The notes under the pieces: generated by a model
Database searches by the model: none
What the model was told of the DNA's origin: nothing
What the model saw: the letters and a program-made list of their open reading frames with translations, nothing else
In this document: positions 17,418-26,247 of the stretch, in pieces
Layout: each line of letters begins with the position of its first letter
Numbering within the stretch: the stretch's first letter is position 1
Assembly (NCBI GenBank): GCA_027669525.1
Contig: JAQEDJ010000017.1
Coordinates: 1 to 41,162, forward strand
Reading direction: 5' to 3'
DNA: 41,162 bases
Source: Coriobacteriaceae bacterium AM48-5
GTDB lineage: Bacteria; Actinomycetota; Coriobacteriia; Coriobacteriales; Coriobacteriaceae
Translations under genes and position numbers: made by a program

Positions 17418-17807
17418 ATGGGTAAGACTTTCAGCTTTGTCTCCGGCGCACTTTTTGGTGCTGCTGCTGGCGCTATTATCGGTGTTGCTCTGGCCCCGCG
17501 CTCGGGCGCCGAGACCCGCGCCATGGCTGCCGATATCGCCAACGACGCTTGGGACAATATGCGTGACACCTACGAGCACAGCGCCGAGGAGGCCCGTGCT
17601 GCGGTCAACGATTTTGGCCCGATGGTCGACGCCAAGACTGACGACCTACGCGCCAAGGTCGACCTGGCCCGCGAGCGCATGGACCAGCTGCGCGAGCAGC
17701 TCAACGACGCCATTTCGGGCGGCAACGTGACGCCTGCCGCCGACGTCGTGGTCGAGAACGCCGTCGAGGCTGATGCCGAGGCTGCGGAGCCCTCGACCGA
17801 GGCATAA
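17418..17807 (+). CDS. YtxH-domain protein
   Basis: This 129-residue protein has a glycine-rich N-terminal helix (FSFVSGALFGAAAGAIIGVALAPRSGAETR) that is the YtxH/gas-vesicle-G-like signature, then a long amphipathic helical stretch (about 35-105) and an acidic Ala/Glu end. Such proteins are membrane-associated and often stress-linked; no biochemical role is established. I choose the ATG at 17418 because AGGAGAGG is correctly spaced from it; the ATG at 17412 is too close. Its stop overlaps the next start (TAATG), so the two are translationally coupled. Confidence 0.8.
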   Translation: MGKTFSFVSGALFGAAAGAIIGVALAPRSGAETRAMAADIANDAWDNMRDTYEHSAEEARAAVNDFGPMVDAKTDDLRAKVDLARERMDQLREQLNDAISGGNVTPAADVVVENAVEADAEAAEPSTEA

Positions 17808-18562
17808 TGCGCGCCGGGGATTTTGTCGGCGCCAAGATCTATCGCAAGCCTACCGAGGACAAGCGCACCAAAAAGGACGGCACGCCGCGCAGCCCTAAAA
17901 AGCTCGGGAAGATTCACTTTCCGGTCTTTACCCCGGGCGGTACGCGTGTGGTCGGCTTTATGGTTCGCCAGTCCGATATCGCGGGCATGATCGAGCGTCC
18001 CGACCGATTCGTAGCGCTCGACGCCATTGGTGTCTACGAGGGCGCCATTGCGGTCGATGACGTTAAGGACACGTACGATGCCGCCGCCGCCAAGCGCCTC
18101 GACATCAACCTGGACGATTGCATCATCTGGGTCGGTATGGACGTGCGCACGGAATCGGGCGACGTCGTGGGCTATTGCTCGGACGTTGAGTTCAAGCCAC
18201 GCTCGGGCATCGTGCAGGCATTCTATGTGACCGCCGGTGCTGCTTCGAGTGTTTTGGTTGGTGACACGCAGGTGCCGCCGACGATGCTGCGCGGCTACGA
18301 GAACGGCGCGATGATTGTCTCGGACGAGGTCAAGTCGCTCGGGTATTCGGGCGGTGCGGCTGCCAAGGCCGCCGAGGCCAGCGTCGTGGTGGGCGACAAG
18401 GTCAAAAAGGGCGCCAAGGTGCTCGACGACAAGGGATCGGTTGCCGTGGACAAGGGCAGTCGCGCACTGGGCAAGCAGCTCGGCAAGACGCGCGGCATGT
18501 TCAAGGCCTTTAAGGACGAATACCAAAAGGCGAGCGGAGGCTCGTCAAAAGCTACAAAATAG
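17807..18562 (+). CDS. PRC-barrel domain protein
   Basis: This 251-residue protein has two PRC-barrel-like segments (about 1-95, GDFVGAKIYRK...TRVVGFMVRQSD, and 100-170, DVRTESGDVVGYCSDVEF), then a Lys/Ala/Gly-rich C-terminal region that is probably helical and basic. No membrane segment is evident. It is coupled to the YtxH gene by a TAATG overlap. A PRC barrel also heads the MgtE-like protein at 20369, so the domain recurs locally. The role is unknown; PRC barrels often mediate protein or RNA contacts. Confidence 0.75.
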   Translation: MRAGDFVGAKIYRKPTEDKRTKKDGTPRSPKKLGKIHFPVFTPGGTRVVGFMVRQSDIAGMIERPDRFVALDAIGVYEGAIAVDDVKDTYDAAAAKRLDINLDDCIIWVGMDVRTESGDVVGYCSDVEFKPRSGIVQAFYVTAGAASSVLVGDTQVPPTMLRGYENGAMIVSDEVKSLGYSGGAAAKAAEASVVVGDKVKKGAKVLDDKGSVAVDKGSRALGKQLGKTRGMFKAFKDEYQKASGGSSKATK

Positions 18563-18583
18563 CGACGTACCAAATGATGGGAG

Positions 18584-18613
18584 GCAAGCCGGAGACCTGT
18601 TGCTCCGGCTTGC
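18584..18613 (+). terminator. Hairpin between the PRC and NodB-like genes
   Basis: A perfect 11-bp stem (18584-18594 with 18603-18613, GCAAGCCGGAG outermost) with an 8-nt loop follows the PRC stop by 21 bp. Only a weak T stretch (TGTGTTT) follows, so termination may be partial with read-through into the next gene. Confidence 0.6.
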
Positions 18614-18633
18614 TGTGTTTATGGGGGAGGCAC

Positions 18634-20040
18634 ATGCGCCAAAACGGATCCAACTTAAACGGGCGTTCGGGTGCGCGTCCGACGGCGCGCCGCGACCTGG
18701 GGCAGCTGCCCAGCGGTCAGCGCCGTCGCCGCCGTAAGCCCGGCGCGATGTACCTCAACCATAGCCGCGGGTTTAGCGACCGCAGCGCGCGCATCGGCAA
18801 CGGGCGCTCGCCGCGCCGACCGTCCCGTCTGCCCTATGCGCTCATCGCCGTGGGTTGCGCACTCGTGCTGTTTATCGCTGCCGTCGTGGGCTACGTCAAC
18901 CGCAGCGTGGACGTGGAGCTCAACGGCCAGAAGACTGCGGTGCGCGTCGGCTCTACGCTGCAGAATCTCATCGACGACCAGGAGTTGACTGACACCTACG
19001 ACGCAGGCGACCTGCTGGCCGTCGATGACAGCGTGCTCAAGCGCCATGGCGGCGAAAAGCTGTCGGTTAAGGTGGACGGCAAGCGCATAAAACAGGGCAA
19101 ATGGGATAGCCGCGAACTTGAGGGTGGCGAGAAGGTGACGGTCAAGGATGGCCGTAACACCTACGAGAAGCATGAGGTTCAGGCTACGGTTATCGAGCCC
19201 AGGCTCAAGGTCGAGGGCACGGGCGCTATCGAGTATGTGCAGACGTGGGGTGTCCAGGGCCGCTCCGAGGTGTGGGTTGGTGAGCAGTCGGGCAAGACGC
19301 AGGACCGCGGCGAGGTTGTGCCCGCCACCGATTGCGTCGTTGCGTGCGCCAGCGTGGCGCCCAAGGGCAACAAAAAGTACGTGGCGCTGACGTTTGACGA
19401 GGGTCCGAGCGGCGCCACCAAACAGATCTTGCAGGTGCTCAAGGAAAAGGGCGTTACCGCGACGTTCTTCCTTTCGGGCGATGCGGCCGAGGCCTCGCCT
19501 GCCACGGCCAAGGCGATTGTCGATGCCGGGTGCGAGATCGGATCCAACAGCTACAGCGACGATTCGCTCAAGGGTCAGGACCGTGAGACGGTACGCGAAC
19601 AGATCACGAAAGGCACCGATGCGATTAAGTCGGCGACCGGCGTGAAGACGATGCTGCTGCGTGCTCCCTACGCTGCCTTTGACGAGCAAAACTGGATTGA
19701 TGCGATGGACCTGGTCTCCGCCGTGGTCTCGTGGAATATTGACTCGGGCGACTGGCTGCTCAACGGTGCCGACGAGCAGGTCTCAACGGTGCTCGATTCG
19801 GTGACGCCGGGCAATATCGTGCTGCTCACCGATAGAGACGAATGCGCCGAGCAGACGCTCGAGGCGCTGCCGCAGATTATCGACGGTCTTGTCGCCGACG
19901 GCTACAAGATCGTGACGCTCAGCGACCTGGTCAAGACGGACACGTCGCTGAGCAAAAAGCTCACCTCGCTGACGAAGGTCACCATGCCTAAGGACGCCGT
20001 GTTCCCCCAACTTGCCGAGGACGATGACACCACAGAGTAG
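18634..20040 (+). CDS. Membrane-anchored NodB-fold protein, probable inactive deacetylase
   Basis: This 468-residue protein has a basic cytoplasmic N-terminus, a membrane helix near 67-90 (LPYALIAVGCALVLFIAAVV), a YabE/DUF348-like segment (about 93-180, VELNGQKTAVRVGSTLQNLI) and a C-terminal polysaccharide-deacetylase domain from about 248. The fold motifs are there, but the catalytic residues are replaced: TFDDGP is TFDEGP (D255 kept, metal Asp now E256), the HxxxH pair is N305 and D309 (SNSYSD), and the catalytic His of LLHD is T399 (LLTD). RAPY (R343) and DSGDW remain. It may bind glycan without hydrolysing it. The ATG at 18634 follows GGGGGAGG; an ATG at 18574 lies before the hairpin and is less likely. 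Confidence 0.82.
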   Translation: MRQNGSNLNGRSGARPTARRDLGQLPSGQRRRRRKPGAMYLNHSRGFSDRSARIGNGRSPRRPSRLPYALIAVGCALVLFIAAVVGYVNRSVDVELNGQKTAVRVGSTLQNLIDDQELTDTYDAGDLLAVDDSVLKRHGGEKLSVKVDGKRIKQGKWDSRELEGGEKVTVKDGRNTYEKHEVQATVIEPRLKVEGTGAIEYVQTWGVQGRSEVWVGEQSGKTQDRGEVVPATDCVVACASVAPKGNKKYVALTFDEGPSGATKQILQVLKEKGVTATFFLSGDAAEASPATAKAIVDAGCEIGSNSYSDDSLKGQDRETVREQITKGTDAIKSATGVKTMLLRAPYAAFDEQNWIDAMDLVSAVVSWNIDSGDWLLNGADEQVSTVLDSVTPGNIVLLTDRDECAEQTLEALPQIIDGLVADGYKIVTLSDLVKTDTSLSKKLTSLTKVTMPKDAVFPQLAEDDDTTE

Positions 20041-20041
20041 T

Positions 20042-20073
20042 CATTGGGTAGTCGTTTAAGAACGTCCCCAATG
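20042..20073. repeat. GGGGAC-family repeat
   Basis: CATTGGG (20042-20048) pairs with CCCAATG (20067-20073) around TAGTCGTTTAAGAACGTC. It is a degenerate copy of the dispersed family and may serve as the end of the NodB-like transcript. Confidence 0.65.
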
Positions 20074-20151
20074 GCTATGTCACGGATACGTCAGCGTTTG
20101 GTATGCCTGCAATGTGCAGCGCATAAATTCGATGCCGCAGAGCGATGCTGA

Positions 20152-20160
20152 TGCTATAGT
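20152..20160 (+). promoter_or_regulatory. Extended -10 promoter of the MgtE/NRAMP operon
   Basis: TGCTATAGT fits the extended -10 pattern TGnTATAnT. The predicted start near 20167 gives a leader of about 200 nt before the first gene. Confidence 0.5.
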
Positions 20161-20166
20161 TACTGC

Positions 20167-20352
20167 GGTTAATGAGGGTCAAGAGAAAGGTTACAGGTGA
20201 AATCCAAACCTCGACCATACAGTCGATGACCCCATGCAGGTGCTTTTTGCGCATGCACGGGGTGTAAGCGTCGAGCGGCGTGCCGCCCGCGCATGCGTAT
20301 ACATATCCAGAAGCCCCCGGACGCCGCACGCGCGGCCGCGTCCGGAGGAATA
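20167..20352 (+). promoter_or_regulatory. Long structured leader, possible cis-regulatory RNA
   Basis: Visible elements in order: AGGT/ACCT closing GAAATCCAA (20195-20210 region), a CGAC/GTCG hairpin at 20212-20225, a long hairpin with arms ACCCCATGCA/TGCACGGGGT (about 20229-20263), a CGGC/GCCG hairpin (about 20276-20287), and a perfect 8-bp stem CCGGACGC/GCGTCCGG (20317-20324 with 20338-20345). The last stem ends in the GGAGG at 20344-20348. Size and position suit a riboswitch, and a Mg2+ sensor would suit the genes, but I could not match the conserved M-box core. Confidence 0.45.
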
Positions 20353-20368
20353 ATGATGGGGAGCACCA

Positions 20369-22212
20369 TTGAATTATCTGAGTGAGATGCTCAAATTGCC
20401 GGTCTTGGACGTCGACGGCGAAAAGCTCGGCGTGGTCAACGATTTTGGCATTGCTACCGGCGAAGTTTTTCCGCACGTGACGTCGCTCGCGTTCCGCGGC
20501 CCCGGCAAGACGCCGTTTATGATCAGCTGGCGCAAATGGGTCGACCGTATCGACGAGACGGGCGTGTATCTCAACACGTCTGCCACCAATATTCGCTTCT
20601 CGTACCTGCAGCCGACCGAGCTCCTGCTGGCGCGCGACGTGCTCAATAAGCAGATCGTCGACACGCAGGGCATGAAGGTCGTGCGCGTCAACGACATCAA
20701 GTTTTCCATGTCGGGCGAAAACCAGCTGCGCCTGTTGGGTGCCGAGGTCGGTGCCCGCGGTCTGCTGCGCGCGATCAGCCCCGCACTCGAGCACGTCGTC
20801 GAGGGCTTTATGAAGCACCTGGCAAGCCGCTCAGCGAGGACATCATCGCTTGGTCCTACATGGACCTGCTCGACCGCTCGACTAAAAACATCCAACTCTC
20901 GGTGTCGCACAAGACGCTCGGCGAGCTGCACCCTGCCGACATCGCCGACATTATCGAGCAGCTCGACCCGCGCCTACGTGCGCAGGTGTTTGCGCAGCTC
21001 GATACCGCCCAGGCAGCCGAAGCTATCTCGGAGTTCGATGACGACGAGCTTATGACCGAGATGCTCGAGGGCCTGTCCGACACGGACGCATCGTCGATGC
21101 TGGCCATGATGGACCCGGATGACGCTGCCGACCTGATCGACGAGCTCGATTACGAGAAGGCCGAGAAGCTCCTGCGCCTGATGGGCGTCAAGGAGGAGAA
21201 GGCGATTCGTAATCTGCTGGGGTATGAGGACAACACCGCCGGCCGCATCATGACCTCGGAGTTTGTCTCCCTGCCCGCCACGGCAACGGTCGGTGACGCC
21301 ATCGAGGCGATTCGCGAGCTCGACGAGGACTTCGAGAGCGTCTACTACGTCTATACCGAGGATCCGAGCGGCATGCTGACCGGCGTGCTTTCACTGCGCA
21401 CGCTGATTGTAGCCGACCGCGACGCCACGCTGGGTCAGCTGGCCTATCGCGACCTGGTCTATGTGTCGCCGGACGAGGACCAGGAAGACGTAACGGATGA
21501 GATGACCAAGTATGACCTGGTAGCTATCCCCGTCTGTGACGAGAACCGCCACATCCTGGGTATCGTGACCTTCGACGACGCCATGGACGTTATCGCCGAG
21601 GAGCACCAGGAGGACCTGCAGATCGCCGGTGTCGGCTCGGGTGATAGCGCATCGGACGACTCGACGAACGTGCTCAGCTGGTTCGTACATCGCCAGTACT
21701 GGGTTGTTGTATGGGGCGTCGCGTCGTGCATCATGGCGACCGTGCTGGGAACGGCGCTCGGCTCCGCGCATCTGGTGGTGTTCCCCATGTGCGCCATGCC
21801 GCTCGTGCTGCTGGCGGCCTCGCGCATGGTGTCGTTCGTCAAGAACTACTTCCTGGAGTATGACGGTCACGACGACGAGCCCAAGCCGTATCTGGGGTTC
21901 TTCTTCCAGAGCACGGGCATGGGCCTGATTCTGTCACTCGTGACCTACCTGTGCGCCCAGCTGGTGCGCACCGCTGCGTTCCCCGATGCGTCCATGTTTG
22001 AGGAGCAACTCTTTACCGGGTGCTTTAATATCGCTGCCATCATTTGCCTGGTTGGCAACATGAGTGCCGTGATTTACCTGATGGTGCTGTTTTGGCGTGA
22101 CGAGCATGACCTCAACACGTCGGGCACCGCCATGAACGTTATTGCCGTCATGATCTCGTGCGTAGCGTACTGCGCCGCTGCGGTGCTGCTCACCATGTCG
22201 GTCATGGGTTAG
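20369..22212 (+). CDS. MgtE-type Mg2+ channel-like protein with PRC barrel and CBS pair (frame broken once)
   Basis: The restored 614-residue protein has an N-terminal PRC-barrel-like region (about 1-130), an MgtE intracellular domain (about 175-300; HPADIADIIEQLDPRLRAQV, DPDDAADLIDEL), a CBS pair (about 305-425; RIMTSEFVSLPATATVGDAI) and five membrane helices (from about 445). The GGNAGxQ-type pore sequence of classical MgtE is not evident, so transport is less certain than regulation. The break is at the GG at 20821-20822; a third G restores HLGKPLSEDIIAWSYMDLLD. The start is the TTG at 20369 with GGGGAG 6 bp upstream; the stronger GGAGG at 20344 instead serves ATGATG (20353), which opens only a 10-codon frame. 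The NRAMP gene follows 8 bp later. Confidence 0.82.
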
Positions 22213-22220
22213 GTGGTCGC

Positions 22221-23483
22221 GTGCAAAATACCAAGCAAAAGTCGGGCACCAAGCAAAAGTTGACCATCGCGGCCATCTTTGGCGCTATGGGTCCCGGTCT
22301 GCTGGCGGCGCTTTCGGGCAATGACGCCGGCGGCATTGCAACGTATTCCAGCGCGGGCGCCAGCTATGGCTACAAGATGCTGTGGATGCTTCCCGTCATG
22401 ACCGTGCTGCTCATCGTGACGCAGGAGACCGCGGCGCGCTGCGGCTGCGTCACGGGCAAGGGCCTGGCATCGCTCATTCGCGAGCGCTTTGGCGTGCGCA
22501 AGAGTGTACTTGCTATGGCGGCGCTGTTGATCGCCAACACGGCTGTGACCATTTCGGAGTTTGCGGGTATCGCCAGCGGCCTTGCTCTCTTTGGCGTGCC
22601 GGCGAGCATCTCGGTGCCGTTGGTGGCGCTGCTGGTGTGGATGCTTACCATGTCGGGTAGTTTCCAGCGCATCGAGAAGATTCTGCTGTTGGTAAGCTGC
22701 GTCTTCGTGACCTATATTGTCGCCGCGTTTATGGCTGGCCCCAACTGGGGTGAGGTCGCGGTCGACCTGGTCGTGCCTAACATTCAAAATGACCCCAGCT
22801 ACGTGTCGCTCGTGGTCGCAACGATCGGTACCACCATCGCGCCGTGGATGATTTTCTTGGCGCAGAACAACGTGGTCGATAAGAACGCGGGCGAGGACGA
22901 CATCGTGCTGCAGCGCATTGATACCGTGAGCGGCTCGATCGCTGCTGATATCATTGCGGGCTTTATTATCATCACGACCGGTACGGTGCTGTTCCCGGCG
23001 GGTATTCAGATTAGCGATGCTGCCGATGCCGCCCGCGCGCTGGAGCCCATCGCGGGTCAGTGGTCCACGGTGCTGTTTGCCTCGGGCCTGGTCGCAGCGA
23101 GCTTTTTGGCTGCCTGCGTGCTGCCGGGCGTTACGTCGAGTGCCATCTGCGAGGCATTTGGTTGGGAGCGCGGCGCCGATCGTAGCTGGGATGAGGCCCC
23201 GGTTTACCGCGGCATCATTACGGCCATCATCGGTATTTCTGCCGTGTTGGTGCTCATGCCCGGTGTCGATCTGTTCCAGATTATGATGACCTCGCAGGTC
23301 ATCAATGGCGTGCTACTGCCCGTGGTTCTGGTGTTCCAGGTGGTTATCGCCGCCGACCGTCACATTATGGGCACTAACCGCAACGGTCGCGTGTGGAACG
23401 TGCTCACTTGGGCGACTATCGGTGTGATTACGGTGCTCACGGTCGTTATGTTTGTTCTGCAGGCGATGGGTTACAGCGCTTAG
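22221..23483 (+). CDS. NRAMP-related (SLC11-like) transporter, probably a Mg2+-transporting NRMT
   Basis: This 420-residue protein has about eleven helices and the NRAMP fold. The two metal-site motifs depart from classical Mn2+/Fe2+ NRAMPs: DPGN of helix 1 is DAGG (residues 35-38, in GPGLLAALSGNDAGGIATY), and the MPH motif of helix 6 is APW (in TTIAPWMIFLAQ). Such changes mark the NRAMP-related magnesium transporters known from Clostridium and studied structurally in Eggerthella lenta. The operon position behind an MgtE/CBS protein supports Mg2+. The start is the GTG at 22221, with AGGTGG upstream, 8 bp after the mgtE-like stop. A strong terminator follows at 23504. Confidence 0.85.
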   Translation: MQNTKQKSGTKQKLTIAAIFGAMGPGLLAALSGNDAGGIATYSSAGASYGYKMLWMLPVMTVLLIVTQETAARCGCVTGKGLASLIRERFGVRKSVLAMAALLIANTAVTISEFAGIASGLALFGVPASISVPLVALLVWMLTMSGSFQRIEKILLLVSCVFVTYIVAAFMAGPNWGEVAVDLVVPNIQNDPSYVSLVVATIGTTIAPWMIFLAQNNVVDKNAGEDDIVLQRIDTVSGSIAADIIAGFIIITTGTVLFPAGIQISDAADAARALEPIAGQWSTVLFASGLVAASFLAACVLPGVTSSAICEAFGWERGADRSWDEAPVYRGIITAIIGISAVLVLMPGVDLFQIMMTSQVINGVLLPVVLVFQVVIAADRHIMGTNRNGRVWNVLTWATIGVITVLTVVMFVLQAMGYSA

Positions 23484-23503
23484 CGCCTCCTTTGGACTCC
23501 AAA

Positions 23504-23532
23504 CAGGCCGCTGCCATGGGTTGCGGCCTGTA
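23504..23532 (+). terminator. Intrinsic terminator of the MgtE/NRAMP operon
   Basis: A perfect 9-bp stem (ACAGGCCGC at 23504-23512, complement at 23524-23532) with an 11-nt loop is followed by ATTTTG. Confidence 0.85.
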
Positions 23533-23566
23533 TTTTGCCTGTTATAGGGGGTTAGTAATATGCGTG

Positions 23567-23795
23567 TGGACAAAAAATGCCAAATATGAGTACTGTTGCC
23601 TGGATGATAGTATTTACGACCAAGAAAATAATGGACATATCTAAAAATCTGTTCATTAAAAGCGAAGCTCCAAGTCTTAAGCCGGCCATTCTGGTCAACT
23701 GGAAGGGTCGCGCGCTACCGCTTGGGCGCCATTTTGGGTGGTTTTGCCTGCTACTAAAATGGTAACAGTACTCATATTTGCCCCTTTTTGTCCAC
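23567..23795. repeat. Long spaced inverted repeat at a convergent junction
   Basis: Arms of 35 bp (23567-23601 and 23761-23795) match at about 31 of 35 positions in inverted orientation (outermost GTGGACAAAAA; innermost GAGTACTGTT). The 159-nt spacer has no credible gene and contains its own CCATTTT/AAAATGG stem at 23731-23764. The local AT content is higher than in the neighbours. It lies between the NRAMP and acyltransferase genes, which converge. Confidence 0.85.
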
Positions 23796-23846
23796 GACCT
23801 CTTGGAGCCGGCTCGAAAAGAGTGATTTTGGGTTGTTTGCTGCAGG

Positions 23847-26060
23847 CTACTTGTCGGTGCCCAGTTTGTGCGGCTTGAGAGCGAGCGCATTGACGAGTGC
23901 GTCGGTGGCAGACTTGACGGCTGCCGGTTGCGGATCGTTGACGTGATCCTCGGGATGCACGGGCAGGTCCTTCTTGACTGCATCGTGGATCAAGTTGAGG
24001 TACTCAGTTACGCCAGTGGTCGATAGATGCGTGCCATCGCCATCGAACAGGTCGTTGCGGTTGGCGCTGTATCCGTACCAGTCGATAACGCGCACGTTCT
24101 TGTAGCGCGTAGCGGCGTTGGCGATGGCCTGGTTGGTAGAGCCAACCCACGGCTGCGGGCTGCGTGTGTTCACAAACACCACAATACGCTTATCTCCCGC
24201 ATCGGCCATGATGGCGTCGATCTGATCGTCGGTTACCAAGCCGTTGGTGCCCAGCGCAAAGACCACGATCTTGCCGGCAAGGTTCTGCTGGATATAGCCC
24301 TCAAATGTCGCGCGGCCCGCATCAAACTGGCGGCCCTTTTCGGCATCGATATGGCTGTGCGGGAACACGCCGTCAAAGGTGTCCACGGCACGCAGCGACA
24401 CGGAGTCGCCGATCATAAGCAGATCGTAGGAGCCATCGGGGAAGCCGTCGTTGTCCTTGTCGGTGTCGTCAGCCGCCTGTTGGTCGGCGGGCGCGGTGTT
24501 TTTGGCTTCCTTGTTCAGAACTTCGGCGCCCTCACCGCTCAGTGCGGAGGTCTCCGGCACAAAGATCAGGCCGCCCAGTGCAACGACCAACACGACAGCG
24601 CAGGTTGCGCAGACAGGGACGTGCGCGCGTGCCCAGTTGGCGGGCGTGGCGGTGCCGTCGCGGAACTCGGATACGGTGCGCCCAAAGGCGCCCTTTCTAA
24701 ACGGCGTCTCGATAAAGCGATATGAGCATTCGGCCACGGCGACCACCAACAGCACCTGCAAAATGTACTGCCACCACGGTGTATCGTTGATGTTGGCGAC
24801 CGGGTTCATAAGCAGAAGCAGCGGATAGTGCCACAGGTAGATGCTGTACGAGCGCTTGCCAACCCACACGAGCGGCTCGACGGACAGCGCGCGGGCAACC
24901 ATTCCCTGGGGCTGCACGCAGGCTGCGATGACCATGAGTGTGAGGATCGAGCACAGCAGCGTGCCGCCGCGATACTGGAACGCGGTGTAGCCGTTGGTGA
25001 GCGCGACCATGGCGGCAAGGCCAATCAGACCCACGACGCCAATACATCGATGGATGCGGGCGAGGACCAAAAACGCACGAGGGCGCTCGGCTGTGCCGGG
25101 GCGGTCTCGGCTGCGCCGTCGGTCGTAGCGTCATGCTTGCTTTCGGCGTTCTTGCCGTGCTTGGCGGCGCCAGCCAGGCGATTGAGCCCCAAACGATGAG
25201 CGAGACACACCGGCGCCAGGTCGCGATCGGGGATAAAGGCCATCCAGGCGCCAGCAGCAGCGAGAACACACGGGTGTCGGTGCCGTAGTACACGCGGCTG
25301 GGGTCGGCGGCGGGGTTATAGAGCACCATCATGGCGATGGCGGAGACAGCAGCCAGTCCCAGAACCATGCGGCGCGTGTTGGGCTTGCTCATGTGCATGG
25401 ATACCATAGCGAGCAGCAGCGGGGGCCAAACCAGGTAGAACTGTTCCTCGATGGCGAGCGACCAAAAGTGCGTAAGCGGCGAGGGGTCGCCCAGGGCGTT
25501 GAAGTACGAGACGTTTTGGGCAATCTGCCACCAGTTGTTGAAGAACAGCAGCGACGGCAGGATGTCGGGGCGCATCTTGGTGAGCATCACGTGGTTAAAG
25601 ATGGTGCACAGCGCGCAGGTCACGAACACTACCGTTACCACGGCGGGGACTAGGCGACGGATGCGGCGAATCCAGAAGCTCTTAAGGTCGATGCGGCCGG
25701 TCTTAGCGACTTCGTTGAGCAGCAAGCGCGTGATCAGATAGCCCGAAAGCACAAAGAAGATCGTGACGCCAAGCAGGCCGCCCTGAGCCCACGTGAGGTT
25801 GAGGTGATAGAGCACCACCGCGACGACGGCAAGCGTGCGCAGGCCGTCGAGCGCAGGGATGTAGCGGGACTTGGGACGAGCAGGCGTCTGCTCCGCGGCG
25901 GGAGTGTTGGCGCGGCCAGCGTTGTTGGCAGAAGCGCGATGGGGCTCGCGGTGCGTCGCGGTTCGTAGGCACGGCGCTCGCCCTTCACGCGTTCGTGCGG
26001 CGCCGGCTCGTTGCCCGTGCGGCGTCGACCACGCGAGCCCGATTGCGAGAATTGTTCCAT
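23847..26060 (-). CDS. Acyltransferase-3/SGNH O-acetyltransferase (frame broken three times)
   Basis: Restored from MEQFSQSGSRGRRRTG at 26060, the protein is about 738 residues: a basic hydrophilic N-terminus, an OafA/YrhL-type acyltransferase-3 domain (YIPALDGLRTLAVVAVVLYHL, FWIRRIRRLVPA, FWSLAIEEQFYLVWP, YSIYLWHYPLL) with about ten helices, and a C-terminal extracytoplasmic SGNH domain (block I GDSVS; FALGTNG; DGTHLS with the catalytic Asp-His). It would O-acetylate peptidoglycan or another surface glycan. Breaks, each repaired by one base: GGGG at 25941-25944, CC at 25251-25252, CC at 25039-25040 (plus-strand positions). Three separate genes are unlikely because each part lacks pieces of the domain. 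GGATG precedes the ATG. Confidence 0.82.
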
Positions 26061-26247
26061 AAAACATCATCCAATGACGAGAATAATCAGCATGTATTCA
26101 TTGTAGCTGCCTGCCCCTGTGAATGCTTGCTGCTGGCGCAAGCTCAAGCGCGCGTCCACATCAAAGTGGACTAAAGTTATAGGGGGTGCGAGAGTGCACA
26201 ATCGTTGGTCGACGGTGGGCGCAAAGCCTGAAGACGAGGAGGTTTCC

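Noticed and set aside
20167..20352. M-box or FMN riboswitch
   Set aside because: GGTTACAGGTGAAATCC and CATACAGTC recall pieces of both, but the order and the other conserved blocks do not fit. Kept only as an unassigned structured leader.
23567..23795. Insertion sequence remnant
   Set aside because: Terminal inverted repeats are present, but there is no transposase coding remnant and no evident target duplication. It fits the local hairpin family better.
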